Assembly: GCA_038237665.1 (NCBI GenBank)
Contig: JBBRYK010000047.1
Location: forward strand, 1 to 20,000
Direction of reading: 5' to 3'
Source of the DNA: JBBRYK01 sp038237665
Lineage (GTDB): Bacteria; Actinomycetota; Thermoleophilia; Gaiellales; Gaiellaceae
DNA: 20,000 bases
The first letter of the stretch is position 1, and each line of letters opens with the position of its first letter. The notes beneath the pieces are model-generated. The model had not been told where the DNA came from. It searched no databases and was given only the letters and a program-made list of their open reading frames with translations. Shown in pieces: positions 7,652 to 14,469 of the stretch. The position numbers were made by a program, and so were the translations under genes.

Positions 7652-8548
7652 GTGACAGAGAGCCGCTTCGACGACCTCGCTCGCACCCTGGCCACTCCGA
7701 TGCCGCGCCGCCGGGCGCTCCAGCTCACCGCCGCCGCGCTCGCCGCACTCGTTCTCCCCGGAATCCGCGCGCGGCCCGCGCGCGCAGAACTCAAGAGAGG
7801 GACGGGAAAGTGTCCGCCTGGAGGACAGCTGACGTGCGCCCAGCAGTTCGGTCCAGAGGTCACCGAGTGCTGCAGTCGCCCGATCCCCGGCAGTGGGAAC
7901 TACACGTGCTGCAAGCCGGGCGAGTGCTTTTACACCCCTTCGACGAACACCTGTTGCCCGAAGAAATTGCAGTGCGGCAAGAGATGCTGCCCGCCCGATG
8001 ACACGTGCATCGACGGCGAGTGCGTTTTCTGCCCAAAGGAGCAGAAGTGCGGGAAGAAGTGCTGTTTCCCGCCGCAGAAGTGCCGCGGAGGGCAGTGCCG
8101 CTGTCCCGATGGTCGTCCAGCGTGCGGCAAGAATTGCTGCCCGAAGGGCAAGGTGTGCTCGAAAGCGGTCGAGGCGCGCAGCGGTAAGGCAACGTACGCC
8201 TGTTGCACACCGGGAAAGTTCAATTGCGGCGACGGGAGATGCTGCGACCCCGACAGCTGCTGCGGAGGCAAGTGCTGCAGCAAGGACGACTTCTGCTGCG
8301 GCGGAAAGACGTGCTGCAAGAAGGCGACGATCTGCGCGTCTGCGGTAGGGGGTAAGAAAGGGAAGGTCTGCTGCCCGAACGCCCGCCGCGTCGTGAAGAC
8401 ACAAGGCCTGCGCGCGTGCTGTCCGATCGGCACGGTGGCATTTGGCAACGTCTGCTGCCCTGCGGAACAACCGAACTGCTGCCCCGACGATCTGGCCTGC
8501 CTCGGACGCCAGGTCTGCGTGCGGGGCGTTTGCCAGCCAATCGGCTAA
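7652..8548 (+). CDS. Tat-exported, extremely cysteine-rich secreted protein
   Basis: A 298-residue protein from GTG 7652, with GAGGA about 10 nt upstream. Residues ~18-45 form a twin-arginine-like signal (PMPRRRALQL, hydrophobic Ala/Leu core, then RARPARA before the mature chain). The mature region of ~250 residues contains about 50 cysteines, many as CC pairs, in loosely repeating units such as CGKRCCPPDDTCIDGEC, CGKKCCFPPQKC and CGKNCCPKGKVC, suggesting tandem disulfide-knot mini-domains. Lys and Pro are abundant and there is no catalytic motif. Related Tat-leader Cys-rich proteins occur in Thermoleophilia-like genomes, as far as I recall. Possible roles are a surface or envelope structural protein, or metal binding; the sequence does not decide. 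Tat export of so many cysteines would imply either folding before export or extracellular oxidation. Confidence 0.8.
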   Translation: MTESRFDDLARTLATPMPRRRALQLTAAALAALVLPGIRARPARAELKRGTGKCPPGGQLTCAQQFGPEVTECCSRPIPGSGNYTCCKPGECFYTPSTNTCCPKKLQCGKRCCPPDDTCIDGECVFCPKEQKCGKKCCFPPQKCRGGQCRCPDGRPACGKNCCPKGKVCSKAVEARSGKATYACCTPGKFNCGDGRCCDPDSCCGGKCCSKDDFCCGGKTCCKKATICASAVGGKKGKVCCPNARRVVKTQGLRACCPIGTVAFGNVCCPAEQPNCCPDDLACLGRQVCVRGVCQPIG

Positions 8549-8563
8549 GGGTCGGTCGTCAGC

Positions 8564-8577
8564 CTCGCGGTCGCGAG
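8564..8577. terminator. Short GC hairpin between convergent genes
   Basis: CTCGCG-GT-CGCGAG, a perfect inverted repeat 16 bp after the Cys-rich gene stop and before the stop of the leftward small secreted protein gene. It has no U-tract. It is possibly a bidirectional terminator, weakly supported. Confidence 0.35.
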
Positions 8578-8632
8578 AGCGTCTTGCTGAACTGGCGGGC
8601 CGGCAACGTCAGGCGATAGGCCGCGAGAGCCG

Positions 8633-9037
8633 TCAGCCCCCAACCTGCGGTTTGACGGACGGAGCTTTGACGAACGGCTTCGTCGTCAGGAGCAGTTTGC
8701 GCCCGACACACCTGTCGGAGACCGGCTTGAATGTCAGTCGCGTGCGTACGAGGCTGTACGTGTAGACACCGTGGCCCTCGGCTTTGCTGCAGGCGTACGA
8801 GCCGGAGCTGTCGGTGAACGTCACCCGGCTTCCGACAAAGGTTGCCTTCCCGACGACCACGAGCTTCTCGTTCCGGATGACACGCACAACGTTCCGCGGG
8901 AGGAACTTGATCTGCCAGTTTCCGTTCAGGGGCGCCGGTTTGCCGGTGATGGTGACCTTGTAGGTCCCGCTCAGGGCGAACGCCGACGCTGATGCCGCTC
9001 CCGCAGCCAGGCCGAGCGCGAGCAGAGCTGCGAGCAA
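8633..9037 (-). CDS. Small secreted beta-rich protein of unknown function
   Basis: 134 residues from TTG 9037 as the nearest standard start. A much better ribosome site (AGGAGG, 9059-9054) lies 7 nt before GTC 9046-9044 in the same frame. Starting there would give V/M-K-S-L-L followed by the Ala/Leu core, a normal signal peptide with a basic n-region; TTG gives a signal without charge. The true start is therefore uncertain (see findings). The signal peptide ends near ASASA. The mature part (~115 residues) alternates polar and hydrophobic residues in strand-like fashion (YKVTITGK, WQIKFLP, VVRVIRNEKLVVVG) and has two cysteines that could form one disulfide. It resembles no family I can name. 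Probably exported; monocistronic. Confidence 0.7.
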   Translation of the reverse strand: MLAALLALGLAAGAASASAFALSGTYKVTITGKPAPLNGNWQIKFLPRNVVRVIRNEKLVVVGKATFVGSRVTFTDSSGSYACSKAEGHGVYTYSLVRTRLTFKPVSDRCVGRKLLLTTKPFVKAPSVKPQVGG

Positions 9038-9136
9038 CGACTTGACCGTGCTTCCTCCTAAACGTGAACAACCGGGCTCACGGAGCCTACCCGGCCCCCG
9101 TCCTGGTTGTGCTGCGAGGCCTCTCCACTCGGCGCC

Positions 9137-10705
9137 TTACGGCGCCTGCACTGTGACCCAGACCGAGTCGCCGCCGACCACGATTCCCGCCGGCGCATTT
9201 CCGATCTTGATCGTCTTCACGACGCTGTCGCTCACCGGGTCGATGCGGGACACCGTCCCCGCCGCGGTGTTCGCGACCCAGACCAGGCCGCCCCCCACCG
9301 CGACGGCGGTCGGGCCGTCACCAACGCGAATCCTGCTAGTGGAGGCCGTGGCCGGATCGATTCGCGTGACCGCGTCGTCGCCGGTAACAGCGACCCAGAT
9401 CGCTCCCTCACCGAATGCGATCCCGGCCGGTCGCCTGCCCACTCGGATCGCGCTGCCGCTCGGCCCTCCCTCGTAGTGGCTCGGGTTGTACCGGGTAACA
9501 GTCCCGTCGCCGGAGTTGACCACCCAAACGGAGCCGCTTGCGGCCACGACCGCGGCGGAGCTCGCGCCTGCGAACGTGGCACCTGCGACACGCGTTGCCT
9601 TCGCGTCGATCTGCGCGAGCGTCGAGTCGCCATACACGACCCACACCGAGTCGGCATCGACATCCACGGCGCCGGACCGCGAGCCCGGGTCGGCCACATC
9701 GATCGTCTTGGTCAGGCGCGTGAACGGAGAATCAACCCGCGAGAGCTGCCCGCGCAGGCCGTGGGCGACCCAGAGGGCACCCGAGCCGAACGCGATTCCC
9801 GTTGGTGTGCGGCCGTCGAGCGGGATCGTTCCTGCGGCCGAACGCCGCCTGAGGTCGATCCTCGACACCGTGCGGTCTTGCAGGTTGCCGATCCAGACCG
9901 AGCCACCGCCCACTGCGATCGGGCCGGGTTTCCTCCCGACCGGAACCTGGGCGACGATCTGGTTCGTCTCCGGATCGATCACTCCGACCCGGTTCGGACC
10001 GACCACCGCTTTGCCCGTCGAACCGCGCGTCGCAAGGAAGACCACCACGGCCAGCAAGCCGACGAGCGCGAAGGCCGCCGCAACTGGAAGCGGACGCCGC
10101 CATCGTGGCGAGCTAACGCCCGGCACGGCAGCGAGCGCCCGGCCGCCGGCCGTTGCCAGCGGCGGGAACGTAGCCGGCAGCCCGCCCGCCTCCGCCTGAT
10201 AGACGCGGACAGGCCGGTCGAGGTCCTTCAGACGGTGCTCACCAAGATCGCGGAGGACGATGTTCAGGTCTTCTTCCTCGTCCTCGAGCAGGGTCTGGGT
10301 TGCTTGTGAGACGAGTATCTGACCGCCATGTCCGGCTGCGCAGATGCGTGCGGCACGATGCACGGCCAGACCCGTGTAGTCGCCCTGGGTCTCGACGGCC
10401 TGGCCCGTGTGGATTCCCATGCGGACCGTGACTTGCGCGCCCTCCGGCCAGCCGTGGGAAAGAAGCGCGACCTGACCTTCGACCGCAGCCAGCACGGCAT
10501 GGCGCGCGCTCGAGAACGCAACGAGAAAGGAGTCTCCCTGCGTACTGACCTCGTGTCCGCCATGGGCGGAGAAGGCGTTCCGCAGGAGACGTTGATGGTC
10601 GGCGAGTACCTGCGGGTAGCGATCGCGCAGATGCTTCACGAGACGAGTCGAGCCCTCGACGTCCGTGAAGAGAAAGGTGACTGCTCCGCTCGGTAGCTGG
10701 CCCAT
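9137..10705 (-). CDS. Class III cyclase-transmembrane-beta-propeller fusion protein
   Basis: 522 residues from ATG 10705. GTG 10714 and TTG 10729 are also in frame, but MGQLPSG is the usual beginning of this cyclase type. Residues ~7-170 are a class III adenylate/guanylate cyclase domain with TFLFTDVEGSTRL (metal-ligand candidate D15) and GDSFLVAF (D58). A single membrane segment lies at ~207-226 (AAAFALVGLLAVVVFLAT). Residues ~238-522 contain seven repeats of the form V-x-x-G-x-x-x-W-V-x-N...V-x-R-I-D-P, a YVTN/NHL-like seven-bladed propeller predicted outside the membrane. It is plausibly a signalling protein in which the extracytoplasmic propeller senses a ligand and the cytoplasmic cyclase responds. 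Whether it makes cAMP, cGMP or nothing is not shown by sequence. Neighbouring genes share its orientation but are not tightly coupled. Confidence 0.9.
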   Translation of the reverse strand: MGQLPSGAVTFLFTDVEGSTRLVKHLRDRYPQVLADHQRLLRNAFSAHGGHEVSTQGDSFLVAFSSARHAVLAAVEGQVALLSHGWPEGAQVTVRMGIHTGQAVETQGDYTGLAVHRAARICAAGHGGQILVSQATQTLLEDEEEDLNIVLRDLGEHRLKDLDRPVRVYQAEAGGLPATFPPLATAGGRALAAVPGVSSPRWRRPLPVAAAFALVGLLAVVVFLATRGSTGKAVVGPNRVGVIDPETNQIVAQVPVGRKPGPIAVGGGSVWIGNLQDRTVSRIDLRRRSAAGTIPLDGRTPTGIAFGSGALWVAHGLRGQLSRVDSPFTRLTKTIDVADPGSRSGAVDVDADSVWVVYGDSTLAQIDAKATRVAGATFAGASSAAVVAASGSVWVVNSGDGTVTRYNPSHYEGGPSGSAIRVGRRPAGIAFGEGAIWVAVTGDDAVTRIDPATASTSRIRVGDGPTAVAVGGGLVWVANTAAGTVSRIDPVSDSVVKTIKIGNAPAGIVVGGDSVWVTVQAP

Positions 10706-10820
10706 GGCGATCACAAAGAGTGACAGCAACCGACCCTGCCGCCCCAGTACGGCACGCGTCGCAAGTGCAGCCTACGGTGGGATCTAGAGCGCGTCGGTGA
10801 CTACCCGAGGGAGAGTCAAG

Positions 10821-11912
10821 CTACTTCGCGTTCGCACACTCCGGCTTCTTCGCGAGCGGGCCGCAGATCACGAACTTGTGGCTGTAGGAGTTGTTCGCAG
10901 CGTTCGTCTCGTAGCCGGCGGGGATGATCTGCCAGTCCACTTCCATCGACGTGGTTTCGGTCGGCGGAAAGTTGGGGGTCAACCTCCCGCCGGCAATGAC
11001 GAAGATCGAATCCTTGAGGCCCGCCGGGAAGTCGCTGTACTCGCAGGTGATCGTGCCCACGACCGCCACCCCACTTCCCTCGCCGACGCATTCGTGGAAG
11101 GGCGGAGTCACGTGCAGCGTGCTCGGCGTCCACGCGGTCTGGACGAAGACGTTCCCGGCGATCCGAAAGATCAGCTTCCCGCCGGCGCTCCCCGAGGGGC
11201 CGTGATTGACGAAGCGAATGGTGCCAAGCGCGCCGACGACCTTCCCAGCCGCCGAGCGCACCGCCTGCTCCTTGCCCTTGTCCGACGGCAGCGCCTCGAG
11301 GTCGGGCTCGAACCTCAGCGCCAGCTGGGCGATCACGCCGATCAGGCGGTTCGGGTTATTGCACGCCTCGCCCTTCTTGAGCGCAAGCTTGTCGACCCGG
11401 ATGGTCAGCCTGTTGGGGCCGTAGTGGAACGCGGTCAGGGCCTCGGGCGTCAGCGGGGCCGAAATCGATTGGGCGACCTTCCCCGAACTGATGTCTCCGA
11501 GCCGGCCGATCTGGCGCCCGTTGACGAGGACCGACACCGAGTGGATTGGCCGCGGGAACCCGAAGGACGGATCGAGGTAGAGATTGCCGCTGAAGCCATG
11601 CCCGGGCGCCTGGAAGGTCTTCGACATCGAAACGGTTTGCCGGCCGGACAGGCAGCGCGGAGCCCAGATCCGGTCGAGCTTGACGCGCGTGTTCCACGGC
11701 GGGGGCGGAAGAGGAGGCTTCTGACCCGGCTGCACGGGTTTGACGACCCTGGCGTCCTCCCAGCTGCCGTCCGTCGTGATCAGCTCGTCCTGAACCTCGT
11801 AGAGCATGTACTTCAGGTTCTTCCAGTCGGTGCCGCCGGCGCCGGGCGAAGAGCCGGCCGGTCCGAGCATCAGCACCGCGACCACCGCCGCGGCCAGGAG
11901 CACACGCCGCAT
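10821..11912 (-). CDS. Secreted protein of unknown function
   Basis: 363 residues from ATG 11912. A TTG two codons earlier is the only alternative nearby. A -10-like TAGAAT lies 8 nt before the ATG, suggesting a very short or absent leader. The N-terminus is a Sec-type signal (MRRVLLAAAVVAVLMLGP, then Ser/Gly/Ala). The mature part has a Pro-rich stretch (PPLPPPPW, ~72-79), strand-rich segments (VSVLVNGRQIGRLGDISSG; NRLTIRVDKLAL) and six cysteines (APRC, GEAC, FHEC, ITCEY, VICG, PEC) that may form three disulfides. The segment around LTIRVDKLAL is reminiscent of beta-sandwich modules in surface proteins, but I cannot name a domain. Its divergent neighbour is a membrane-anchored propeller-like protein sharing the same control region. 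Confidence 0.75.
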   Translation of the reverse strand: MRRVLLAAAVVAVLMLGPAGSSPGAGGTDWKNLKYMLYEVQDELITTDGSWEDARVVKPVQPGQKPPLPPPPWNTRVKLDRIWAPRCLSGRQTVSMSKTFQAPGHGFSGNLYLDPSFGFPRPIHSVSVLVNGRQIGRLGDISSGKVAQSISAPLTPEALTAFHYGPNRLTIRVDKLALKKGEACNNPNRLIGVIAQLALRFEPDLEALPSDKGKEQAVRSAAGKVVGALGTIRFVNHGPSGSAGGKLIFRIAGNVFVQTAWTPSTLHVTPPFHECVGEGSGVAVVGTITCEYSDFPAGLKDSIFVIAGGRLTPNFPPTETTSMEVDWQIIPAGYETNAANNSYSHKFVICGPLAKKPECANAK

Positions 11913-11918
11913 CTGCAA

Positions 11919-11964
11919 CGATTCTAGGTCAGAATCGCCCGAAAAATCGCGGGGTCACCGCGAT
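11919..11964. promoter_or_regulatory. Two adjacent inverted repeats in a divergent promoter region
   Basis: Repeat A: CGATTCT (11919-11925), 5-nt spacer, AGAATCG (11931-11937). Repeat B: ATCGCGG (11946-11952), 5-nt spacer, CCGCGAT (11958-11964). Both are perfect 7-5-7 dyads and their centres are 27 bp apart. Repeat A overlaps the leftward -10-like TAGAAT (11926-11921). They fill the 98-bp spacer between two divergently transcribed envelope genes, as expected of operators for one regulator, although the half-sites differ in sequence. Confidence 0.5.
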
Positions 11965-12010
11965 CGGGACGAGCGACCCGGAGCCCGGAAAGGACTGAGC
12001 CCCGACCGTG

Positions 12011-13009
12011 ATGCGGTGGCTGATCATCGGAGCGGTCGTCGTTGCCGGCGCGGCCGGCCTCGCGGTTGCGCTCGCGACACGCGGGACGAACTCTTCTCTT
12101 GCCACCGTCGGGCCCAAGGTGAGATCGCACGGGGTCTTGACAGGCCCGGCCAGCGAGGAGGGACCCGTCAGCGGCCCCCATTGGTTCGGGTGGATGGAGA
12201 GCGGCACGCCGAACCCGATTCCCCCGGCCAGTCGAACTATTGTCTATGCCCGTCCGCGCGGTGGTCGGGCCTTCCGGGTGAACCCGCCGGGCACCTACGC
12301 CCAGACGGGCGGCCTCACAGGGGACACCCTCTTCGTTCAGATCGCGGGGGGCCTGAAGTCGGACCTGGCCGCCGTGAACCTTCGCACTCGTGCCCTCGAG
12401 CGCCTGCCGAGGCTGATCAACACCCCTGCCTGGGAGTGGCGGCCGAGCGCGTCGGGGCGCTGGCTCCTGTTCGGGCGGATCCACTATGAGACCCGCACCT
12501 ACGACGTCCTGCTCGCGAACCTGCGAACGCGTACGGTCCAGAAGCTCTCCAGCGTCTCGGGTCACGCCGCCTATGCCGCGCCCGGACAGGTGAATGGGGA
12601 CTACGCAGTCTGGATCGACTGCCCCGACAACCACTGTCGTGCCTACCGCTACGACATCAGACGGCGGCAGACGATTGCCATGCCTCCGCTGGGCGGATAC
12701 CACTACGCGCAGTTTGGGCCGTCGGTCTCACGGGCTGGAGTCGTCTACTTCGGGCTGGCGCGCGACTGCGACGGCGCTCGCCTGATGCGGTTCGACCACG
12801 GCCGGGTGACTGCACTCCTCCGCTTCCCCGACCATCATGCCTTTCAGTACAGCTACGTGGACGACACGAGCGCCGGCGTCACGAAGGTGTTCTTCGACCA
12901 GGTCGGCTGCGAGAGAAGCGATCTCTCCGACATCCGCGTCGTCGTCGATTCAGCGCCCTCGCCGCCGAGGATGCTCGTCCCCCGACGACGATGCCGGCGA
13001 GCACGGTGA
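12011..13009 (+). CDS. Membrane-anchored TolB-like propeller protein, function unknown
   Basis: 332 residues from ATG 12011 (GTG 12008 adjoins it). A GGAAAGGA sits rather far upstream, so translation initiation may be weak. Residues ~4-23 form an N-terminal membrane anchor (LIIGAVVVAGAAGLAVALA). The remainder is extracytoplasmic and made of repeated strand units of the type seen in TolB/WD40-like propellers: SGRWLLFGRIHYETRTYDVL, then NGDYAVWIDCPDN and GVVYFGLARDCDG. Four cysteines are spaced as likely pairs (CPDNHC; CDG/GCER). The final residues are basic and Arg-rich (PRRRCRRAR). No enzymatic motif is visible. It is divergent from the secreted protein at 10821-11912, and a functional link is inferred only from the shared control region. 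Confidence 0.7.
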   Translation: MRWLIIGAVVVAGAAGLAVALATRGTNSSLATVGPKVRSHGVLTGPASEEGPVSGPHWFGWMESGTPNPIPPASRTIVYARPRGGRAFRVNPPGTYAQTGGLTGDTLFVQIAGGLKSDLAAVNLRTRALERLPRLINTPAWEWRPSASGRWLLFGRIHYETRTYDVLLANLRTRTVQKLSSVSGHAAYAAPGQVNGDYAVWIDCPDNHCRAYRYDIRRRQTIAMPPLGGYHYAQFGPSVSRAGVVYFGLARDCDGARLMRFDHGRVTALLRFPDHHAFQYSYVDDTSAGVTKVFFDQVGCERSDLSDIRVVVDSAPSPPRMLVPRRRCRRAR

Positions 13010-13088
13010 ATGCGAGCGCGGTATCGGCGCTCGAGGCCTGGGCGGTGCCAACACGCAAGGTGTCGATCACGCCGGCGAGCCCCGCGGA

Positions 13089-13102
13089 CGCCGGCCCCGG
13101 CG
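13089..13102. terminator. GC hairpin directly after the threonine-synthase stop
   Basis: CGCCGG-CC-CCGGCG, a perfect inverted repeat abutting the TAA of the leftward gene at 13103 and within the 93-bp gap to the rightward propeller-gene stop. It has no U-tract. It may act as a transcript 3' stabiliser or factor-assisted terminator. Confidence 0.4.
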
Positions 13103-14299
13103 TTAGGCGGCGCCGAGCTTCGCGAGGAGCGCGTCCAGCCGCGGCGGAATCGCGCCGCCCGGGGAGGACGGCTCACGGTCGATGGGCGCCGGGGCGCCGG
13201 TGATGACCAGAACGACCTGCTCGCCGTGCTTGATCTGGCCCGAGCCGACCGCATCCACGAGCGCACCCAGAGCCAGACCACCGGCGCAGTCGGCTTCCAC
13301 GCCTGTCGTGTCGGCGAGCAACTCGGTGTAGCCCGGGATCCGCGACTCGCCGACGGCGAGGATCGCCCCACCCGTCTCGCGGGCGGCGCCGACCGCCAGA
13401 TCGCCGTAGGCCGCCAGGGCGTAAGCGCTCGTGCCGGGACGGACGGGAACGAGCGGACGATCCTCCGCGTAGGCCGAGGCCACCGACGACGCGACGCCCG
13501 GCTGCGCGCCGAGGAGTCGCGGCCTGGGCTCGGTGACCAGTCCAACCGCTCTCAGCTCATGGAAGCCCTGGGCGATCTTCGCGAGGAGTGCACCGGAGGC
13601 GACCGGGCACACGATCGCGCCCGGCAGCCGCCAGCCGAGCTGCTCTGCGACCTCGAAGGCGATCGTCTTGGCGCCCTCGATTGCGTAGGGCCGCAGGTTT
13701 CCGACCATGAACCCCCACGGGAAGAGCGACGCGAGCTCGAGCTCGAGGCGCCGGCAGTCCTCGTACGAACCGTCGATCGCGATCACCTGGGCTCCATGCG
13801 TGCGAGCACCGACCAGAAGACCGCTATCCGCCGCCGGGACGAGCACGATCGCCTCGAGCTGCCGCGCCGCGGCCTCCGCCGCAGCCGCAAGCCCCAGGTT
13901 CCCGGTCGTGCTGCAGCAGAGCGTCTCCAGCCCCAGTGCCCTGGCGGCCGCGCCGGCCAGGGCGGCCGTGCGGTCCTTGTAGGAGCCGGTCGGGTTCGCG
14001 GTTTCGATCTTCAGCCGAACGTCGAGGTCGAGCGCCTCCGACAGCCGCGGAGCCTCGATCAGCGGTGTCCACCCCACGGCCGACGTGTCGTCACCGACCT
14101 CCGACGGCAGGAGATCGCGGTAGCGCCACACCGATGGCGGCCCTGCCGCCACGCGAGCCGGCGAGATCAAGGACCGCAGCGCCTCGAGGTCGTAAGCGAT
14201 GTCCGTGGGGCCGTCGCACCGCGTGCAATCAGCACCCGGCCCCGGCCGTTCGACGTGCTCGCAGATCCGGCAGCGTAGGGCATACGTCGCGGCGCTCAT
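13103..14299 (-). CDS. thrC: Threonine synthase-type PLP enzyme
   Basis: 398 residues from ATG 14299. An N-terminal zinc ribbon (C10, C13, C25, C28: LRCRICEH...CTRCDG) is typical of many threonine synthases. The fold-type II PLP lysine is K108 in NPTGSYKDR (family consensus NPTGSFKDR), and a substrate/phosphate loop follows at CCSTTGNLG. The PLP-phosphate loop appears as PVASGALLAKIAQGF. Threonine synthase converts O-phosphohomoserine to threonine. The motifs drift from the textbook form (DRTAA rather than DRGM), and the gene lies just downstream of a CysO-like sulfur carrier. A sulfhydrylase-like activity on a phosphorylated substrate is therefore a real alternative, though I favour threonine synthase. 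Its Shine-Dalgarno (GAGGGA) is buried in an 11-bp stem of a pseudoknot-like leader, implying translational control. Confidence 0.8.
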   Translation of the reverse strand: MSAATYALRCRICEHVERPGPGADCTRCDGPTDIAYDLEALRSLISPARVAAGPPSVWRYRDLLPSEVGDDTSAVGWTPLIEAPRLSEALDLDVRLKIETANPTGSYKDRTAALAGAAARALGLETLCCSTTGNLGLAAAAEAAARQLEAIVLVPAADSGLLVGARTHGAQVIAIDGSYEDCRRLELELASLFPWGFMVGNLRPYAIEGAKTIAFEVAEQLGWRLPGAIVCPVASGALLAKIAQGFHELRAVGLVTEPRPRLLGAQPGVASSVASAYAEDRPLVPVRPGTSAYALAAYGDLAVGAARETGGAILAVGESRIPGYTELLADTTGVEADCAGGLALGALVDAVGSGQIKHGEQVVLVITGAPAPIDREPSSPGGAIPPRLDALLAKLGAA

Positions 14300-14355
14300 C
14301 GCCCCGTCCCTCTGTGGTGAAGTCCTAGCCGGTGGGACGGGGCGTGCCGGCTAGG
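14300..14355 (-). promoter_or_regulatory. Pseudoknot-like leader RNA sequestering the thrC ribosome-binding site
   Basis: In transcript order, a first stem strand CCTAGCCGG (14355-14347) is followed by CA, a second stem strand CGCCCCGTCCC (14344-14334) and an A. Then come the first stem's partner CCGGCTAGG (14332-14324), a 13-nt loop (14323-14311), the second stem's partner GGGACGGGGCG (14310-14300), and immediately the ATG. The 9-bp and 11-bp pairings are both perfect and interleaved, which is the H-type pseudoknot order. The second stem covers GAGGGA, the only plausible Shine-Dalgarno. With only 2 nt in the first loop, full co-formation may be strained, so the two stems could instead be mutually exclusive. 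I do not recognise a known riboswitch consensus. Confidence 0.75.
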
Positions 14356-14410
14356 CCACTGGCGCGCAGGAGAGAATGACCGGAAACCGCTTCATGCGCG
14401 CGCTCGCCAT
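14351..14410 (-). CDS. Short upstream ORF (leader peptide candidate) ahead of thrC
   Basis: Nineteen codons starting ATG 14410 encode MASARMKRFPVILSCAPVA and end at TAG 14353-14351. The ATG begins 7 nt after the -10 hexamer TACCAT, so it would be at or within a base or two of the transcript's 5' end: a leaderless ORF. Its stop codon lies inside the first stem (CCTAGCCGG) of the downstream pseudoknot, so a terminating ribosome would physically block that stem. It has no threonine codons and one each of Val-Ile-Leu in a row plus one Cys. Coding is inferred from position and geometry, not from homology. Confidence 0.5.
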   Translation of the reverse strand: MASARMKRFPVILSCAPVA

Positions 14411-14417
14411 GTTCTGG

Positions 14418-14446
14418 ATGGTACGAACGATCCGGAACAGAGTCAA
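14418..14446 (-). promoter_or_regulatory. Sigma-70-type promoter of thrC
   Basis: The minus strand has TTGACT (14446-14441), a 17-bp spacer and TACCAT (14423-14418). The predicted start is near 14410, giving a leader of about 110 nt that contains the upstream ORF and the pseudoknot. It lies just after the cysO stop, so thrC can be transcribed independently of cysO. Confidence 0.65.
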
Positions 14447-14469
14447 ATCGTTCTCTTTCTGTAGCGGCT

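Noticed and set aside
14300..14360. Known riboswitch (SAM-type, T-box, ZTP) upstream of thrC
   Set aside because: None of the conserved core sequences I know for these classes is visible, only the two interleaved stems.
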